Shown: piece after piece, positions 35,278 through 43,756 of the stretch
How positions within the stretch are numbered: position 1 is the first letter of the stretch
How the letters are laid out: each line of letters begins with the position of its first letter
Source of the DNA: Dehalococcoidia bacterium
GTDB lineage: Bacteria; Chloroflexota; Dehalococcoidia; SpSt-223
Assembly: GCA_026003895.1 (NCBI GenBank)
Contig: BPIC01000008.1
Span: forward strand, 62,001 to 126,000
DNA: 64,000 nucleotides
Direction: 5' to 3'
Translations under genes and position numbers: made by a program
The notes under the pieces: model-generated
What the model was told of the DNA's origin: nothing
Databases searched by the model: none
Seen by the model: only the letters and a program-made list of their open reading frames with translations

Positions 35278-35589
35278 ATGCCTGTCGTCTACGCAACGAC
35301 CATTTATGCCCAGCCCGGCAAAGAAGATGAGGTTACAGCCCTCTACCAAGAGCTTGGTCACCTCATGAAGGGCGTTCCCGGCTACCGAGGCAGGCATGTG
35401 CTACGGGCCAACGCCGACGGAGGCGCAGACCCAGGGCACTTTATCAGCGTCGAAATTTGGGAGAGTGCCGAGGCGCGTGCTGCCCATCGCAAGAGCGAGC
35501 AGTTTCAGGCGTGGTACAAGCGCTTCACCCAGAATCTCCGTCCTGAGCACACCCACGGTTTTTACACCGACATCGGCGCCGACCACTGA
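35278..35589 (+). CDS. antibiotic biosynthesis monooxygenase (ABM)-fold protein
   Basis: 103 residues from ATG 35278, with GGAAGGAGG at ideal spacing. The ferredoxin-like ABM pattern is visible: 'YATTIYAQPGKEDEVTALYQEL', 'GYRGRHVLRAN', 'FISVEIWESAEARAAHRKSEQF'. ABM proteins include heme-degrading and quinol monooxygenases as well as small dimeric proteins of unknown role. Nothing here decides between them. Confidence 0.82.
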   Translation: MPVVYATTIYAQPGKEDEVTALYQELGHLMKGVPGYRGRHVLRANADGGADPGHFISVEIWESAEARAAHRKSEQFQAWYKRFTQNLRPEHTHGFYTDIGADH

Positions 35590-35638
35590 AGGCCAACGCG
35601 GAAACGCGCCCCACGCCCGATAGCGCGAAGGAGGCGGG

Positions 35639-38050
35639 ATGCCGCGTGAGCGGCTGACGCTTCAATCGCTCCACTGTGTCGCCTGCGCCGAGCAGCTCGT
35701 TGCCCGGTTGCGGGCGATGCCTGGCGTTCGGACCGTCGCGGCGGTGCTAGCGGAGCAGCGCGCGACGGTCGACTTTGATCCAGAGTTGACGTCTCGGCAG
35801 GCCATCCTCGCGGAGGCGGAACGCTGCGGCTGTCGGGAAGCGGGAGACCAGCAGCTGCTTCCGCTCCCGGTGCTCGCCCATCATGCGCAGACCCTCGATG
35901 TGACGCTTGGCACGGCGCACGACCGGATGCAATATTCGGCACAGGCAGTCGGCGCGCTCGACCCCGTCGATCACGCGGCGGTCGGTCACGCCGCGACAGG
36001 CCATCTTCCAGTGGGGCCAGCCCGAGGCCACGCGGCGATCGGGCACGGCCGCCACGACATGGCCGACTCAGCCTCGGCGGCCGCGATGGAGCGGGAGATG
36101 CGCAACCGCTTCCTCGTGGCATTGGTGCTCACCATTCCTGCCGTTCTTTACTCGCCAATTGGCACGGCGTTGGTGCGGATTCCCACGTTTGGACTCGATC
36201 CAAATTGGATCCTGTTCACGTTCACGACGCCGGTCGTCTTCTGGGCCGGCTGGGTCTTTCTCGGCGGAGCCTATTGGTCGCTGCGCAGCCGCACGCTGAA
36301 CATGAGTGTGCTTGTCGCCACCGGCGTGCTCGCTGCCTACCTCGCGAGCGTGCTCCTCACCGTGGTCGGGGGCGGCGAGACGTACTACGAGGCGGCGGCG
36401 ATGTTGGTCACCTTCGTCCTCTTCGGTCACTGGATGGAGATGAAGGCCCGCCGCGGAACCACCGACGCGCTCCGGGCCCTTTTTGCGCTCGTTCCACCTG
36501 AAGCGACAGTTCTGCGCGACGGCGTCGAGGTGCGGCTACCGACCGACGCTATCGCCGTTGGCGACCTCGTCGTGCTCCGGCCCGGCGACCGTGCTCCTGT
36601 TGACGGTGTCGTGGAGCGCGGCGCGACGAGCATGGACGAGTCGCTCATTACCGGTGAGAGCATGCCCGTCGAGAAGACGGTTGGCGACCGGATCGTCGGC
36701 GGATCGATCAACCGCGGTGGGCTCGTCGTGGTGCGCGCGACGGGTGTCGGCTCGGAATCGACAGTCGGACGGATTGTCGCCCTTGTCCAGCAGGCGCAGG
36801 CGTCGAAAGCGCCGGGGCAGCGCCTCGCCGATCGGGCAGCCGGCGCTCTTGTGGTGGTCGCGGTATCGGCCGGGGCCATCACATTGGTCGCTTGGGTCCT
36901 CGCCGGCGCTCCGCTGCTGACCGCGCTCACCTTCGCCATCTCGGCGGTCGTTATCGCTTGCCCAGATGCGCTGGGCTTGGCCACGCCGACGGCCATCGCC
37001 GTGGGCATCGGCGTTGGGGCGCGTCACCAAATTCTGATCAAGGACGCCGCCACCCTCGAACGGCTGGCCGACCTCAAGATCGTTGCGTTCGACAAAACAG
37101 GGACGCTCACCGAGGGCCGGCCGCGCCTTGTCCAGATCGCCGCGTTGGATGGCGATTCGGACGGTTTGCTCCGCCTCCTCGCGTCGGCTGAGCGCGGCTC
37201 CGAGCATCCCGTCGCCGAGGCGATCGTTGCCGCGGCAGTCGAGCGTGGCCTTGCAATCGCCGACCCGGCGGCGTTTCAGGCGATCGCCGGCCGCGGGCTA
37301 CTGGCCTCCGTGGACGGCCGGGAGGTGACGGCAGGCACTCGCGCCTTTCTCGTCGAGCGAGGGATCGACCCCGAGCCTCTCGATGGGCTAGCTGCAGCTC
37401 CGATCGCGGCTGGGGCAACGCTCGTCTGGATCGCGCTGGACGGCGATCCGGTCGGCGTTGCCGCGGTGGCCGACAGCATCAAGCCGACGGCAAAAGAGGC
37501 AGTCGCGATGCTCCGCTCGCTCGGTGTCGAGCCAGTGCTGATCAGTGGAGACAGCCGGACGGCCGCGGAATCGGTGGCATCGTCGGTAGGAATCAGCCGC
37601 GTCTACGCCGAGGTGCTGCCAGCGGACAAGGCTTCGGTCGTCAAGCAGCTCGGTGCGACCGCGCCAATCGCGATGGTGGGTGATGGCATTAACGATGCGC
37701 CAGCGCTCGCCCAAGCCGACGTCGGCATTGCGATCGGAGCGGGGGCTGACGTGGCGATCGAGACAGCTGATGTGGTGCTGCTCCGCTCCGACCCACTCGA
37801 CGTCGGTCGCGCCCTCCTCCTCTCGAAAGCAACCGTCCGCAAGGAGAAAGAAAACCTCGTTTGGGCAACGATCTACAATCTGCTCGCCATCCCTATCGCC
37901 GCCGGGGTGCTGTACCCGAGCCTCGGAATCATGCTTCGGCCGGAGTGGGCAGCGCTGCTGATGAGCTTCAGCTCCATCATCGTGGCGGTCAACGCCGTGC
38001 TGCTGCGACGCGTCGACGGCGTACTGCGGGCTGCAGGAGCGACCAGATGA
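35639..38050 (+). CDS. heavy-metal P1B-type ATPase (copper-like) with CPD motif
   Basis: 803 residues from ATG 35639 (GGAGGCGGG upstream). N-terminal HMA-like domain with CVAC (Cys13, Cys16), then a His-rich stretch ('GHAATGH', 'GHGRHD', ~residues 85-145). Then the membrane core, actuator 'SLITGESMPVEK', phosphorylation site DKTGTLTEG (Asp485), ATP-site 'SEHPVAEAI', and hinge 'GDGINDAPALAQADVGIAIG'. The TM6 metal motif is CPD (441-443), where Cu+ pumps have CPC and CopB types CPH. It exports a transition metal, probably copper. Its stop overlaps the PPOX start (ATGA). Confidence 0.92.
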   Translation: MPRERLTLQSLHCVACAEQLVARLRAMPGVRTVAAVLAEQRATVDFDPELTSRQAILAEAERCGCREAGDQQLLPLPVLAHHAQTLDVTLGTAHDRMQYSAQAVGALDPVDHAAVGHAATGHLPVGPARGHAAIGHGRHDMADSASAAAMEREMRNRFLVALVLTIPAVLYSPIGTALVRIPTFGLDPNWILFTFTTPVVFWAGWVFLGGAYWSLRSRTLNMSVLVATGVLAAYLASVLLTVVGGGETYYEAAAMLVTFVLFGHWMEMKARRGTTDALRALFALVPPEATVLRDGVEVRLPTDAIAVGDLVVLRPGDRAPVDGVVERGATSMDESLITGESMPVEKTVGDRIVGGSINRGGLVVVRATGVGSESTVGRIVALVQQAQASKAPGQRLADRAAGALVVVAVSAGAITLVAWVLAGAPLLTALTFAISAVVIACPDALGLATPTAIAVGIGVGARHQILIKDAATLERLADLKIVAFDKTGTLTEGRPRLVQIAALDGDSDGLLRLLASAERGSEHPVAEAIVAAAVERGLAIADPAAFQAIAGRGLLASVDGREVTAGTRAFLVERGIDPEPLDGLAAAPIAAGATLVWIALDGDPVGVAAVADSIKPTAKEAVAMLRSLGVEPVLISGDSRTAAESVASSVGISRVYAEVLPADKASVVKQLGATAPIAMVGDGINDAPALAQADVGIAIGAGADVAIETADVVLLRSDPLDVGRALLLSKATVRKEKENLVWATIYNLLAIPIAAGVLYPSLGIMLRPEWAALLMSFSSIIVAVNAVLLRRVDGVLRAAGATR

Positions 38051-38466
38051 GTGTGTACACCGAGCGTGAGCTCGAATTCCTCCGGAGCCAGCCGCTCGGG
38101 CGCCTCGCAACGGTCGGACGAGACGGGCAACCCCACGTCTCGCCGGTCCGTTTCCGTATCGATCCCGCGAACGGTGCGATTGAGATTGGCGGGCGTAATC
38201 TGTCGTCGACCAAGAAGTGGCGCGATGTCGAGCGCACCGGCCGGGCGGCATTTGTGGTGGACGACATCCTTCCTCCCCGGCATCCACGCGGAGTGGAAAT
38301 TCGAGGACCGGCCGAAGCGGTCGTGCGCGACGGCGAGGAGCTCATCCGGATCACGCCCCGCCGGATCGCCGGCTGGGGCATCGACACCGACTCCTACTCG
38401 GCGCACATCCGAACCGTGGGTGGCCATCACGAAACCCCTCCCCGCATCGATGCGGGGAGGGAATGA
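38047..38466 (+). CDS. PPOX-class FMN/F420-binding split-barrel protein
   Basis: 139 residues. ATG 38047 overlaps the ATPase stop as ATGA, so it is translationally coupled. Split-barrel pattern: 'ELEFLRSQPLGRLATVGRDGQPHVSPVRFRID', 'IGGRNLSSTKKWRDVERTGRAAFVVDD', 'RGVEIRGPAEAV', 'ITPRRIAGWGID'. These proteins use FMN or F420 for small reductions. The last ~13 codons run through a perfect palindrome and look non-conserved, as if a repeat had been read into the end of the gene. Confidence 0.87.
   Translation: MSVYTERELEFLRSQPLGRLATVGRDGQPHVSPVRFRIDPANGAIEIGGRNLSSTKKWRDVERTGRAAFVVDDILPPRHPRGVEIRGPAEAVVRDGEELIRITPRRIAGWGIDTDSYSAHIRTVGGHHETPPRIDAGRE
38436..38461. repeat. 26-base perfect palindrome at the 3' end of the PPOX gene
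   Basis: CCCTCCCCGCATC (38436-38448) is followed at once by its exact reverse complement (38449-38461). It overlaps the last codons of the PPOX gene and precedes the convergent DUF4397 gene. It could act as a terminator or be a REP-like element; no second copy was found here. Confidence 0.6.
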
Positions 38467-38489
38467 GGCAGTCGCCTCAGCGCCGGTGA

Positions 38490-39260
38490 TTAACGCGATC
38501 GGGCGGCTGCGGCCAAAATCCGGGCGATGATGCTCTGCGGGTCGCTGCCGGGTTCGACAGGCTGCGGGAAGCGGGCATCGACCGCCACCTGTGCCCGAAT
38601 CGGGGTGGTGGTGAGGAAGCCGATGGCTGCGACGCTCAGGACATCGCCGGCCTGCAGTCGGGTGTTCGGCAGGGCGAGCGCAACCTGATTCGTACCGGCG
38701 ACGCGGACCTCCAGATTGTAGGTTCCGGCGTCGAGCTCGAGATAGGGAGTCACGTCGCGAAAAGCGAGATTTCGAACGAGCACCGGACCACCCGTGACGG
38801 CGATGTCCACCGGCGGCGCATCGGGCGAGAGGTGCAGGACCCGAACCTTGGTTTTCCCTTGGCCGGGCGGCGAAATCGCGTCCTCCACCACGATCGGCGC
38901 AATCTCCGCGACCGGGCCGGTTGCAATCACGGAATAGTTCCGGCCGGGCATGGGGCTCACTCGGGCGTCGATAACGGCTGTCGCGCTCGCCGGATTGGCG
39001 CCGGCGGCAAAGACTTGGATACGCCGCTCACCCGCTGGTACCGCGGCATACGGGGAGACGTGGCCGAAGGCGAGGTTGGCGATGGCGCGCTGCCCGTCGA
39101 CATAGACATCGACGGCGGGCGCATCGGGTGAAGCGTGCCAAGCACGGACGTTCGCAGTTCCGCTCTGGGCCGAGCTGGTCACCGGCAGCACGATGGCGCC
39201 GCTGAGGAGAGCGGCGACCGTGGCCGAGATCAGACTTCGGCGGGAAAATGGGATAGGCAT
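38490..39260 (-). CDS. secreted DUF4397-domain protein
   Basis: 256 residues from ATG 39260 (GGAGGAG upstream). The N-terminus is a signal peptide with an Arg pair (FSRRSLIS), which could be Sec or Tat. Two DUF4397 repeats follow: 'VRAWHASPDAPAVDVYVDGQ' near residue 40 and 'VRVLHLSPDAPPVDIAVTGG' near residue 140, each with a 'YxxVxAGxxxxxV' strand. These are extracellular immunoglobulin-like modules of unknown function. Confidence 0.88.
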   Translation of the reverse strand: MPIPFSRRSLISATVAALLSGAIVLPVTSSAQSGTANVRAWHASPDAPAVDVYVDGQRAIANLAFGHVSPYAAVPAGERRIQVFAAGANPASATAVIDARVSPMPGRNYSVIATGPVAEIAPIVVEDAISPPGQGKTKVRVLHLSPDAPPVDIAVTGGPVLVRNLAFRDVTPYLELDAGTYNLEVRVAGTNQVALALPNTRLQAGDVLSVAAIGFLTTTPIRAQVAVDARFPQPVEPGSDPQSIIARILAAAARSR

Positions 39261-39385
39261 GTGCTCCTCCAAGACCGATATGCAGTAATAGTAAACGTCT
39301 AGTCCAGGTTTAGATCCAATCTGTCGTTGACACCGGTTCTCTCGATGTGGAAGATGCCGGCGAGTCGGCCCCCGGGGGCGCTGTT

Positions 39386-41002
39386 GTGTCCGAAATCGTC
39401 ATTGCCATGGGCATCCTCGCGATTGTCCTCACCGTCGCCGCGCTCGCCTCGGGCGTCGTCGAGCGTGCACCCCTCTCGTTCCCGATGATTTTTCTCGGCC
39501 TCGGCTTTCTGGTCGGGCCGCTTGGGCTGAACTGGCTTCAAATCGATGTCCACAACCGAATGCTCGAAGTCGTCGCCACTGTCAGCCTCGCCCTCGTCCT
39601 GTTCCTCGATGCGGTAAACCTGCAGGTCGACGAGCTCCGTCGCGACTGGTACGTTCCCGTGCTGACCCTCGGGCCGGGGACACTGCTGATCATCGCGGGA
39701 GTCGCCGGGGTCGCGTGGTGGCTTACTGAGGCAACGCCGATCGAGGCCTTGCTGCTCGGCGCGATTCTTGCCTCGACCGATCCGGTTGTCCTTCGCGATG
39801 TGATCCGCGATCCCCGCATTCCGCGCTCGGTGCGGCGGGCGCTCTCCATTGAAGCCGGGACGAACGATATTGTCGTCCTCCCGATTGTGCTCATTCTGAT
39901 CGCGGTGCTTCGCGGCAGCGCCGGATCTGTGGGCGAATGGGCAATCTTTCTCGGGCAGCTGCTGGTGCTCAGTCCGATAGTTGGGCTGACGGTGGGCGGA
40001 CTAGGCGCTTGGCTGATGGGCAGGGCAGACGCCGCCTTTGGCATCCGCCGGGAGTATCAGGCGCTCTATGGCATCGGTCTCGTGCTTGCTGCCTACGCCG
40101 CGGGGACGTTCGTCCGCGGCGACGGTTTTCTTGCTGCCTTCTTCGCCGGGCTCGCGATCTCGCTCTTCAACGTCTCGCTCTGCGATTGTTTTCTCGATTA
40201 CGGCGAAGTGACCGCCGAAATGATGATGCTGCTCGCCTTCGTGTTGTTCGGCGCGGTTCTCTCGACTCTTCTGGGAACCATTCCGCTGGCGCCAACGCTC
40301 GTGCTCGCCGCGCTCGCGCTGGTGCTGATTCGGCCTGGTGCCCTCTATCTTGTGCTGCTTCGGGCGCGGATGAGCACTGCCGCACGGCTGTTTCTCGGCT
40401 GGTTCGGCCCCCGCGGCCTCAACTCACTCCTCTTAGCGTTGCTCGCGGTGCAGGCCGGCGTACCGAATGCTGAATGGCTCCTTGCGCTGGCCGGCGCGGT
40501 GGTGGTTATTTCGGTCGTTGCACATGGTGCGTCGGCGACGCCGATTGCGGCCCTGTATGGTCGACGGGTAGCAGCTCCCGGGGAGACGCTTGCCGAAGAA
40601 CGCGAAAGCACCTTCGTCGGCCTATTCGACGATGATCCGAACGATGTCGCTCGCCTGTCGCCCGACGAACTGCACGCCTTGCTCGCGGGGCCATCTCCGC
40701 CGGTGGTGCTTGACGTCCGGTCGCGCGCCGAGTACGAGCGTGACGCGGGGCAGATCCCTGGAAGTGTGCGAGTGCCGTCCGACCACCTTGACGAGTGGCT
40801 TGCGTCCGCCCCGCGCGACCGCCTCGTGGTCGCGTACTGCACCTGACCGGACGAGGCCACGAGCGCCCGTGTGGCGCGACGTCTCAAAGCCGCCGGCCTG
40901 CAGGCCGCAGCCCTCCGCGGCGGCTATGCCGCTTGGCAGGCCCATTATCCCGTCGAGCCGAAGGGTGAACAGGTTTCGGCAACCCGACGGCGAGGCGCTT
41001 GA
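39386..41002 (+). CDS. Na+/H+ antiporter fused to rhodanese domain, with in-frame TGA (candidate selenocysteine or nonsense codon)
   Basis: Residues ~1-400 are a CPA-type cation/proton antiporter: about 12 hydrophobic helices, 'LFLDAVNLQVDELR', 'GAILASTDPVVLRDVIRD', 'SIEAGTNDIVVLPIVLIL', 'GWFGPRGLNSLLLALL'. Residues ~425-538 are a rhodanese domain: 'VVLDVRSRAEYERDAGQIPGS', 'VVAYCT', then TGA at 40844-40846, then in the same frame 'PDEATSARVARRLKAAGL' and 'ALRGGYAAWQAHYPVEP' to a TGA at 41000. The break falls two residues after the active-site Cys, where related domains, as I recall them, have a second Cys. Read as a stop, the product ends at codon 486. The start is uncertain (GTG 39386 or GTG 39347). 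It probably expels Na+ or K+, with sulfur sensing or transfer by the rhodanese. Confidence 0.8.
40850..40883 (+). promoter_or_regulatory. SECIS-like hairpin just downstream of the in-frame TGA
   Basis: GCCAC (40856-40860) pairs with GTGGC (40871-40875), and GACG (40850-40853) with CGTC (40880-40883). The apical loop begins about 15 bases after the TGA with G as first or second base, as bacterial SECIS elements have. GC-rich DNA folds easily, so alone this is weak evidence. Confidence 0.35.
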
Positions 41003-41316
41003 ATCCGCCGCCCCTCGCGCCCCGGCCACGGTGTGGGCCGACGCGTGCCCGTCGGCCACGTGCTCGAGCCGGCGTCTCGCCGGGGTCCTCCAGCTGAACT
41101 CGGCGACGCCGTCGTTTATCGACCGCAGGGAGTCACTGGTAGAGACCTCGAGTAGCCGCTTACCCTGCGGTAGGCCACGGGGTGTCACCGTCCGACCACA
41201 CGCTGCCCCGCGCGATCGCGGGCGCTGAGGGCGGATCCGGCTCGGCCGGAACCCGCCGATCCGTCCTCGATCGCCGCTGCAGCGATCTCGACTGGAGGGG
41301 CGACTGTCACGGGCGC
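41003..41316. other. 314-base stretch without a recognised gene
   Basis: This lies between the rhodanese frame end and the convergent cupin gene. A small hairpin CCCGCG-CGAT-CGCGGG at 41207-41222 could terminate transcription. No credible open frame was found. Confidence 0.4.
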
Positions 41317-41730
41317 TTAGGGAACGGTGCTCAGGTACTCGACGCCGATCGCCGTCATGCCAGACTCGCCGGCCCAAGCCTTGAAGAGTTCGCCGGTTGG
41401 CCACAGGACGGCTTGGCCAGCATTGAGGGGGACTCGCTCGGCGTGCTCCCCGCCGATCCGGACGAACCCGCTGCCGGAAGTGACGGCAAAAAGAATTGGA
41501 AAGCGCGACCGCCGCTCGCCTGTCTCGCCATGCGGTTCGAACTCCATCGCCATCACACTCACCGGCTCGTCGAGCACGATCGGTGCGCCACGAAAGCGCG
41601 CGATCAATTCATCGGGCGAGAAAGTCTCGGCGAACGACCGACGGATCTGAATCGCGCTGACGCGCAGGCCACGGCTCTCTCCGAGTTCGGTGTCGGTGAT
41701 GAACGGCGTGAAATCACGAACCTCGACCAT
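41317..41730 (-). CDS. cupin-domain protein
   Basis: 137 residues from ATG 41730, preceded by GGAGGGAGG. A single cupin barrel is suggested by 'IVLDEPVSVMAMEFEPHGETGERRS' and 'FAVTSGSGFVRIGGEHAERVPLNAGQAVLWPTGELFKAWAG', including the second motif with Pro-Thr-Gly. The metal His set is reduced compared with active dioxygenases, so it may be a sensor or binding protein. It is divergent from the ASCH gene. Confidence 0.72.
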   Translation of the reverse strand: MVEVRDFTPFITDTELGESRGLRVSAIQIRRSFAETFSPDELIARFRGAPIVLDEPVSVMAMEFEPHGETGERRSRFPILFAVTSGSGFVRIGGEHAERVPLNAGQAVLWPTGELFKAWAGESGMTAIGVEYLSTVP

Positions 41731-41767
41731 GACGTCCTCCCTCCGTTCGCCAGAGTACCATGATGGT

Positions 41768-42175
41768 GTGCAGGACCATCTCGTGATCTTGACGCCGGAG
41801 CCGCTGGCCGCGGTTCTCGCCGGGCAGAAAACCATCGAAAGCCGCTTCGCGACCGATCGCCGGCTGCCGTGGGGGCGCGTTGGCCCCGGCGACCGCCTTT
41901 GGCTGAAGCAGAGCGGCGGCCGCGTCGTTGCCGTCGCCGAGGCGGCGTGGGTGCAGTTCTATGCCGATTTGACGCCTGCAGCGGTGGCCGAGCTGTTTCG
42001 GCAGTACCCCGCGATCCGCGCCGGCCTTGCCTATCAGGCGGCGAAGGCCAGCGCTCGCTTCGGGTCGTTGATCGGCCTGAACAACATCCGGCGCCTCGAT
42101 CCGTTTGCCCTGCGGGGCCGCGGCCGGAGCGGCTGGCGGCTGCTTGAAGGGCCGCCGATCCCTCTTAGAGATTGA
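41768..42175 (+). CDS. ASCH-domain protein
   Basis: 135 residues from GTG 41768. The ASCH (PUA-like) pattern: 'LVILTPEPLAAVLAGQKTIESRF', 'GRVGPGDRLWLKQSGGRVVAVAEAAWVQFY'. Some ASCH proteins bind RNA or act on modified cytidines; this one is unassigned. Its 3' end overlaps the convergent amidohydrolase-like gene by 11 bases. Confidence 0.8.
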   Translation: MQDHLVILTPEPLAAVLAGQKTIESRFATDRRLPWGRVGPGDRLWLKQSGGRVVAVAEAAWVQFYADLTPAAVAELFRQYPAIRAGLAYQAAKASARFGSLIGLNNIRRLDPFALRGRGRSGWRLLEGPPIPLRD

Positions 42176-43103
42176 GCTTGAGGAGACGGGCTGCGTTACC
42201 AAAGCGCATGAGGTCCGCTTGTTCTTTCGAGATGGTGAGGCCGTGCTCCTTCGCCCTGTCCTCGATGGAATTCCAAAGGTCACACCACGCTTCGTACATC
42301 CATTTCGAACGGTCAGGATAGTGAGTGCCGAAGAGAATGCGGTGAGCGCCGACGCGGCGGAGCATGATGCCGAGCACTCGGTAGAAATAGGCCGGGTCTT
42401 GGAACGCCTCCGGAAACCATTCTGTGACATCCAAGTAGACATTGGGCTTGAAGGCGGCGACGTCAATCGCGGTCCAGACCATGTTGGAATAGAGGTTTCC
42501 GCCGGCGTGCTCCATGATGATGGTAAGGTCGCGGTTCAACTCTGCGACTTCATCGAGGTGGATGGGGTCGCCGTACTTTAGGAAACGGAGCCCCCCTTGC
42601 CCGGTTTGAAAGCAGACGGGCACATCGAACTCGATCGCCCGGTCGTAGAGCTTTTGACAGCGTGGGTCGGTGGCATAGAAGCCGGCAGTGGTATACAGCT
42701 CGAGCCCCTTGGCGTCCCAGTCTCGGACGCACCGGTCGAACAGTTCAAGGGCGCCGGGGCGGCGGGCATCGACGCCGCAGAAAGCGGTGATCCGGCCCCC
42801 TGAGTTGCGCGCCACCTCGCACGTGCGCCGGTTGATCTCCTCGATACGCACCGGTGGTTCTTCGTCCCACATGAAGCCGTAATCGACCGGCAGAATGTTC
42901 ATCACTTGAATACCGAGCTTGTCCATATCCTCAAGATGGCTCTTGCCCGAGGAGTCCATTCGTCCCGCGCCGGCGCGCTTCGCGATGTCGGCGGGGTCTC
43001 GCTGGGGCCAGCTGCGCTTGGCAGCACGCCACGCGATCGAGTCCCACATTTTGGACGGTAGCCAATCTCGGTCCCAGAGGTGGCCGGTCATATCGATGAG
43101 CAC
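42165..43103 (-). CDS. amidohydrolase-2 (ACMSD-like) family protein lacking most metal ligands
   Basis: 312 residues from GTG 43103, with GTGGAG 7 bases upstream. The TIM-barrel family pattern is clear ('GIQVMNILPVDYGF', 'RITAFCGVDARRPGALELFDRCV', 'GLELYTTAGFYATDPR', 'DLTIIMEHAGG', 'HRILFGTHYPDRSKW'). The usual N-terminal HxH is TGH (residues 6-8), the barrel His in 'IHTG' is Gln ('CFQTGQ'), and the 'GSDYP' Asp is His ('GTHYP'). It is probably metal-free or uses other ligands, so decarboxylase or hydrolase activity is doubtful. Confidence 0.82.
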   Translation of the reverse strand: MLIDMTGHLWDRDWLPSKMWDSIAWRAAKRSWPQRDPADIAKRAGAGRMDSSGKSHLEDMDKLGIQVMNILPVDYGFMWDEEPPVRIEEINRRTCEVARNSGGRITAFCGVDARRPGALELFDRCVRDWDAKGLELYTTAGFYATDPRCQKLYDRAIEFDVPVCFQTGQGGLRFLKYGDPIHLDEVAELNRDLTIIMEHAGGNLYSNMVWTAIDVAAFKPNVYLDVTEWFPEAFQDPAYFYRVLGIMLRRVGAHRILFGTHYPDRSKWMYEAWCDLWNSIEDRAKEHGLTISKEQADLMRFGNAARLLKLNL

Positions 43104-43366
43104 GAGGAAACTCCACACGCGAAATGTCCGCTGCCATTGTGCCACGTTCCTCCGTAGACCGCCGACGGTGTGCAGCTCCAACCGAACGGTCGTCCGGGGC
43201 GGGCGAGGGGGGAGACATGATGGCTCAGTGAGCATCGTGGTCTGCGCCAGTCGGTGTGGTGCGCGGACGGTTGCTGCTCCAATTGTGCAGCGTGGAAGTG
43301 GCCGGCCGGCGCGACGTTCGCGGTAACATCGGCTAGACTGAAGGCCAGCGTCGCCAGAAGGAGACC

Positions 43367-43753
43367 GTGCTGTCGCTTTCCCACCTATTGCTCATTGGTA
43401 TTGGCGGCTCGCTGGGCGCTGTCGCGCGCGTTCTGGTCGCCAACGCGCTTGCCGTCTGGCTCGGCCCACACTTTCCGTTCGGCACCTTCTTCGTGAATGT
43501 CTCGGGGAGTTTCGCGATCGGCGCCTTGCTGGCCTTCCTCACGCCACGCGGCAGCGACGCCGTTGAGCTTCGGGCATTCCTTGTCGTTGGCTTCCTCGGG
43601 GCGTACACGACGTATTCGACGTTTACCTATGAAACACTCGCTCTTTTCCAAGCCGGTCGCTTGGTGGCAGCGCTCGTCAACCTTGCGGGTCAGTTGGTGC
43701 TCGGCCTAGCAGCCGTCGTCCTCGGCGTGGTCGCAGTCCGTTCCCTCACCTAG
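43367..43753 (+). CDS. crcB: CrcB/Fluc fluoride channel
   Basis: 128 residues from GTG 43367 with AAGGAG at 5-base spacing. Four TM helices and the family motifs 'GIGGSLGAVARVLVANAL', 'FPFGTFFVNVSGSFAIGALLAF' with the conserved Asn, and 'GFLGAYTTYSTFTYE' with the Phe box. Fluc proteins form dual-topology dimers that let fluoride leave the cell. No fluoride riboswitch was recognised in the 263-base upstream spacer. Confidence 0.93.
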   Translation: MLSLSHLLLIGIGGSLGAVARVLVANALAVWLGPHFPFGTFFVNVSGSFAIGALLAFLTPRGSDAVELRAFLVVGFLGAYTTYSTFTYETLALFQAGRLVAALVNLAGQLVLGLAAVVLGVVAVRSLT

Positions 43754-43756
43754 GCG

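Noticed and set aside
43104..43366. Possible fluoride riboswitch upstream of crcB
   Set aside because: A short TGATGGCTC occurs near 43217, like the 3' end of the crcB motif, but the matching 5' GATG/GCC part and pseudoknot partner are missing.
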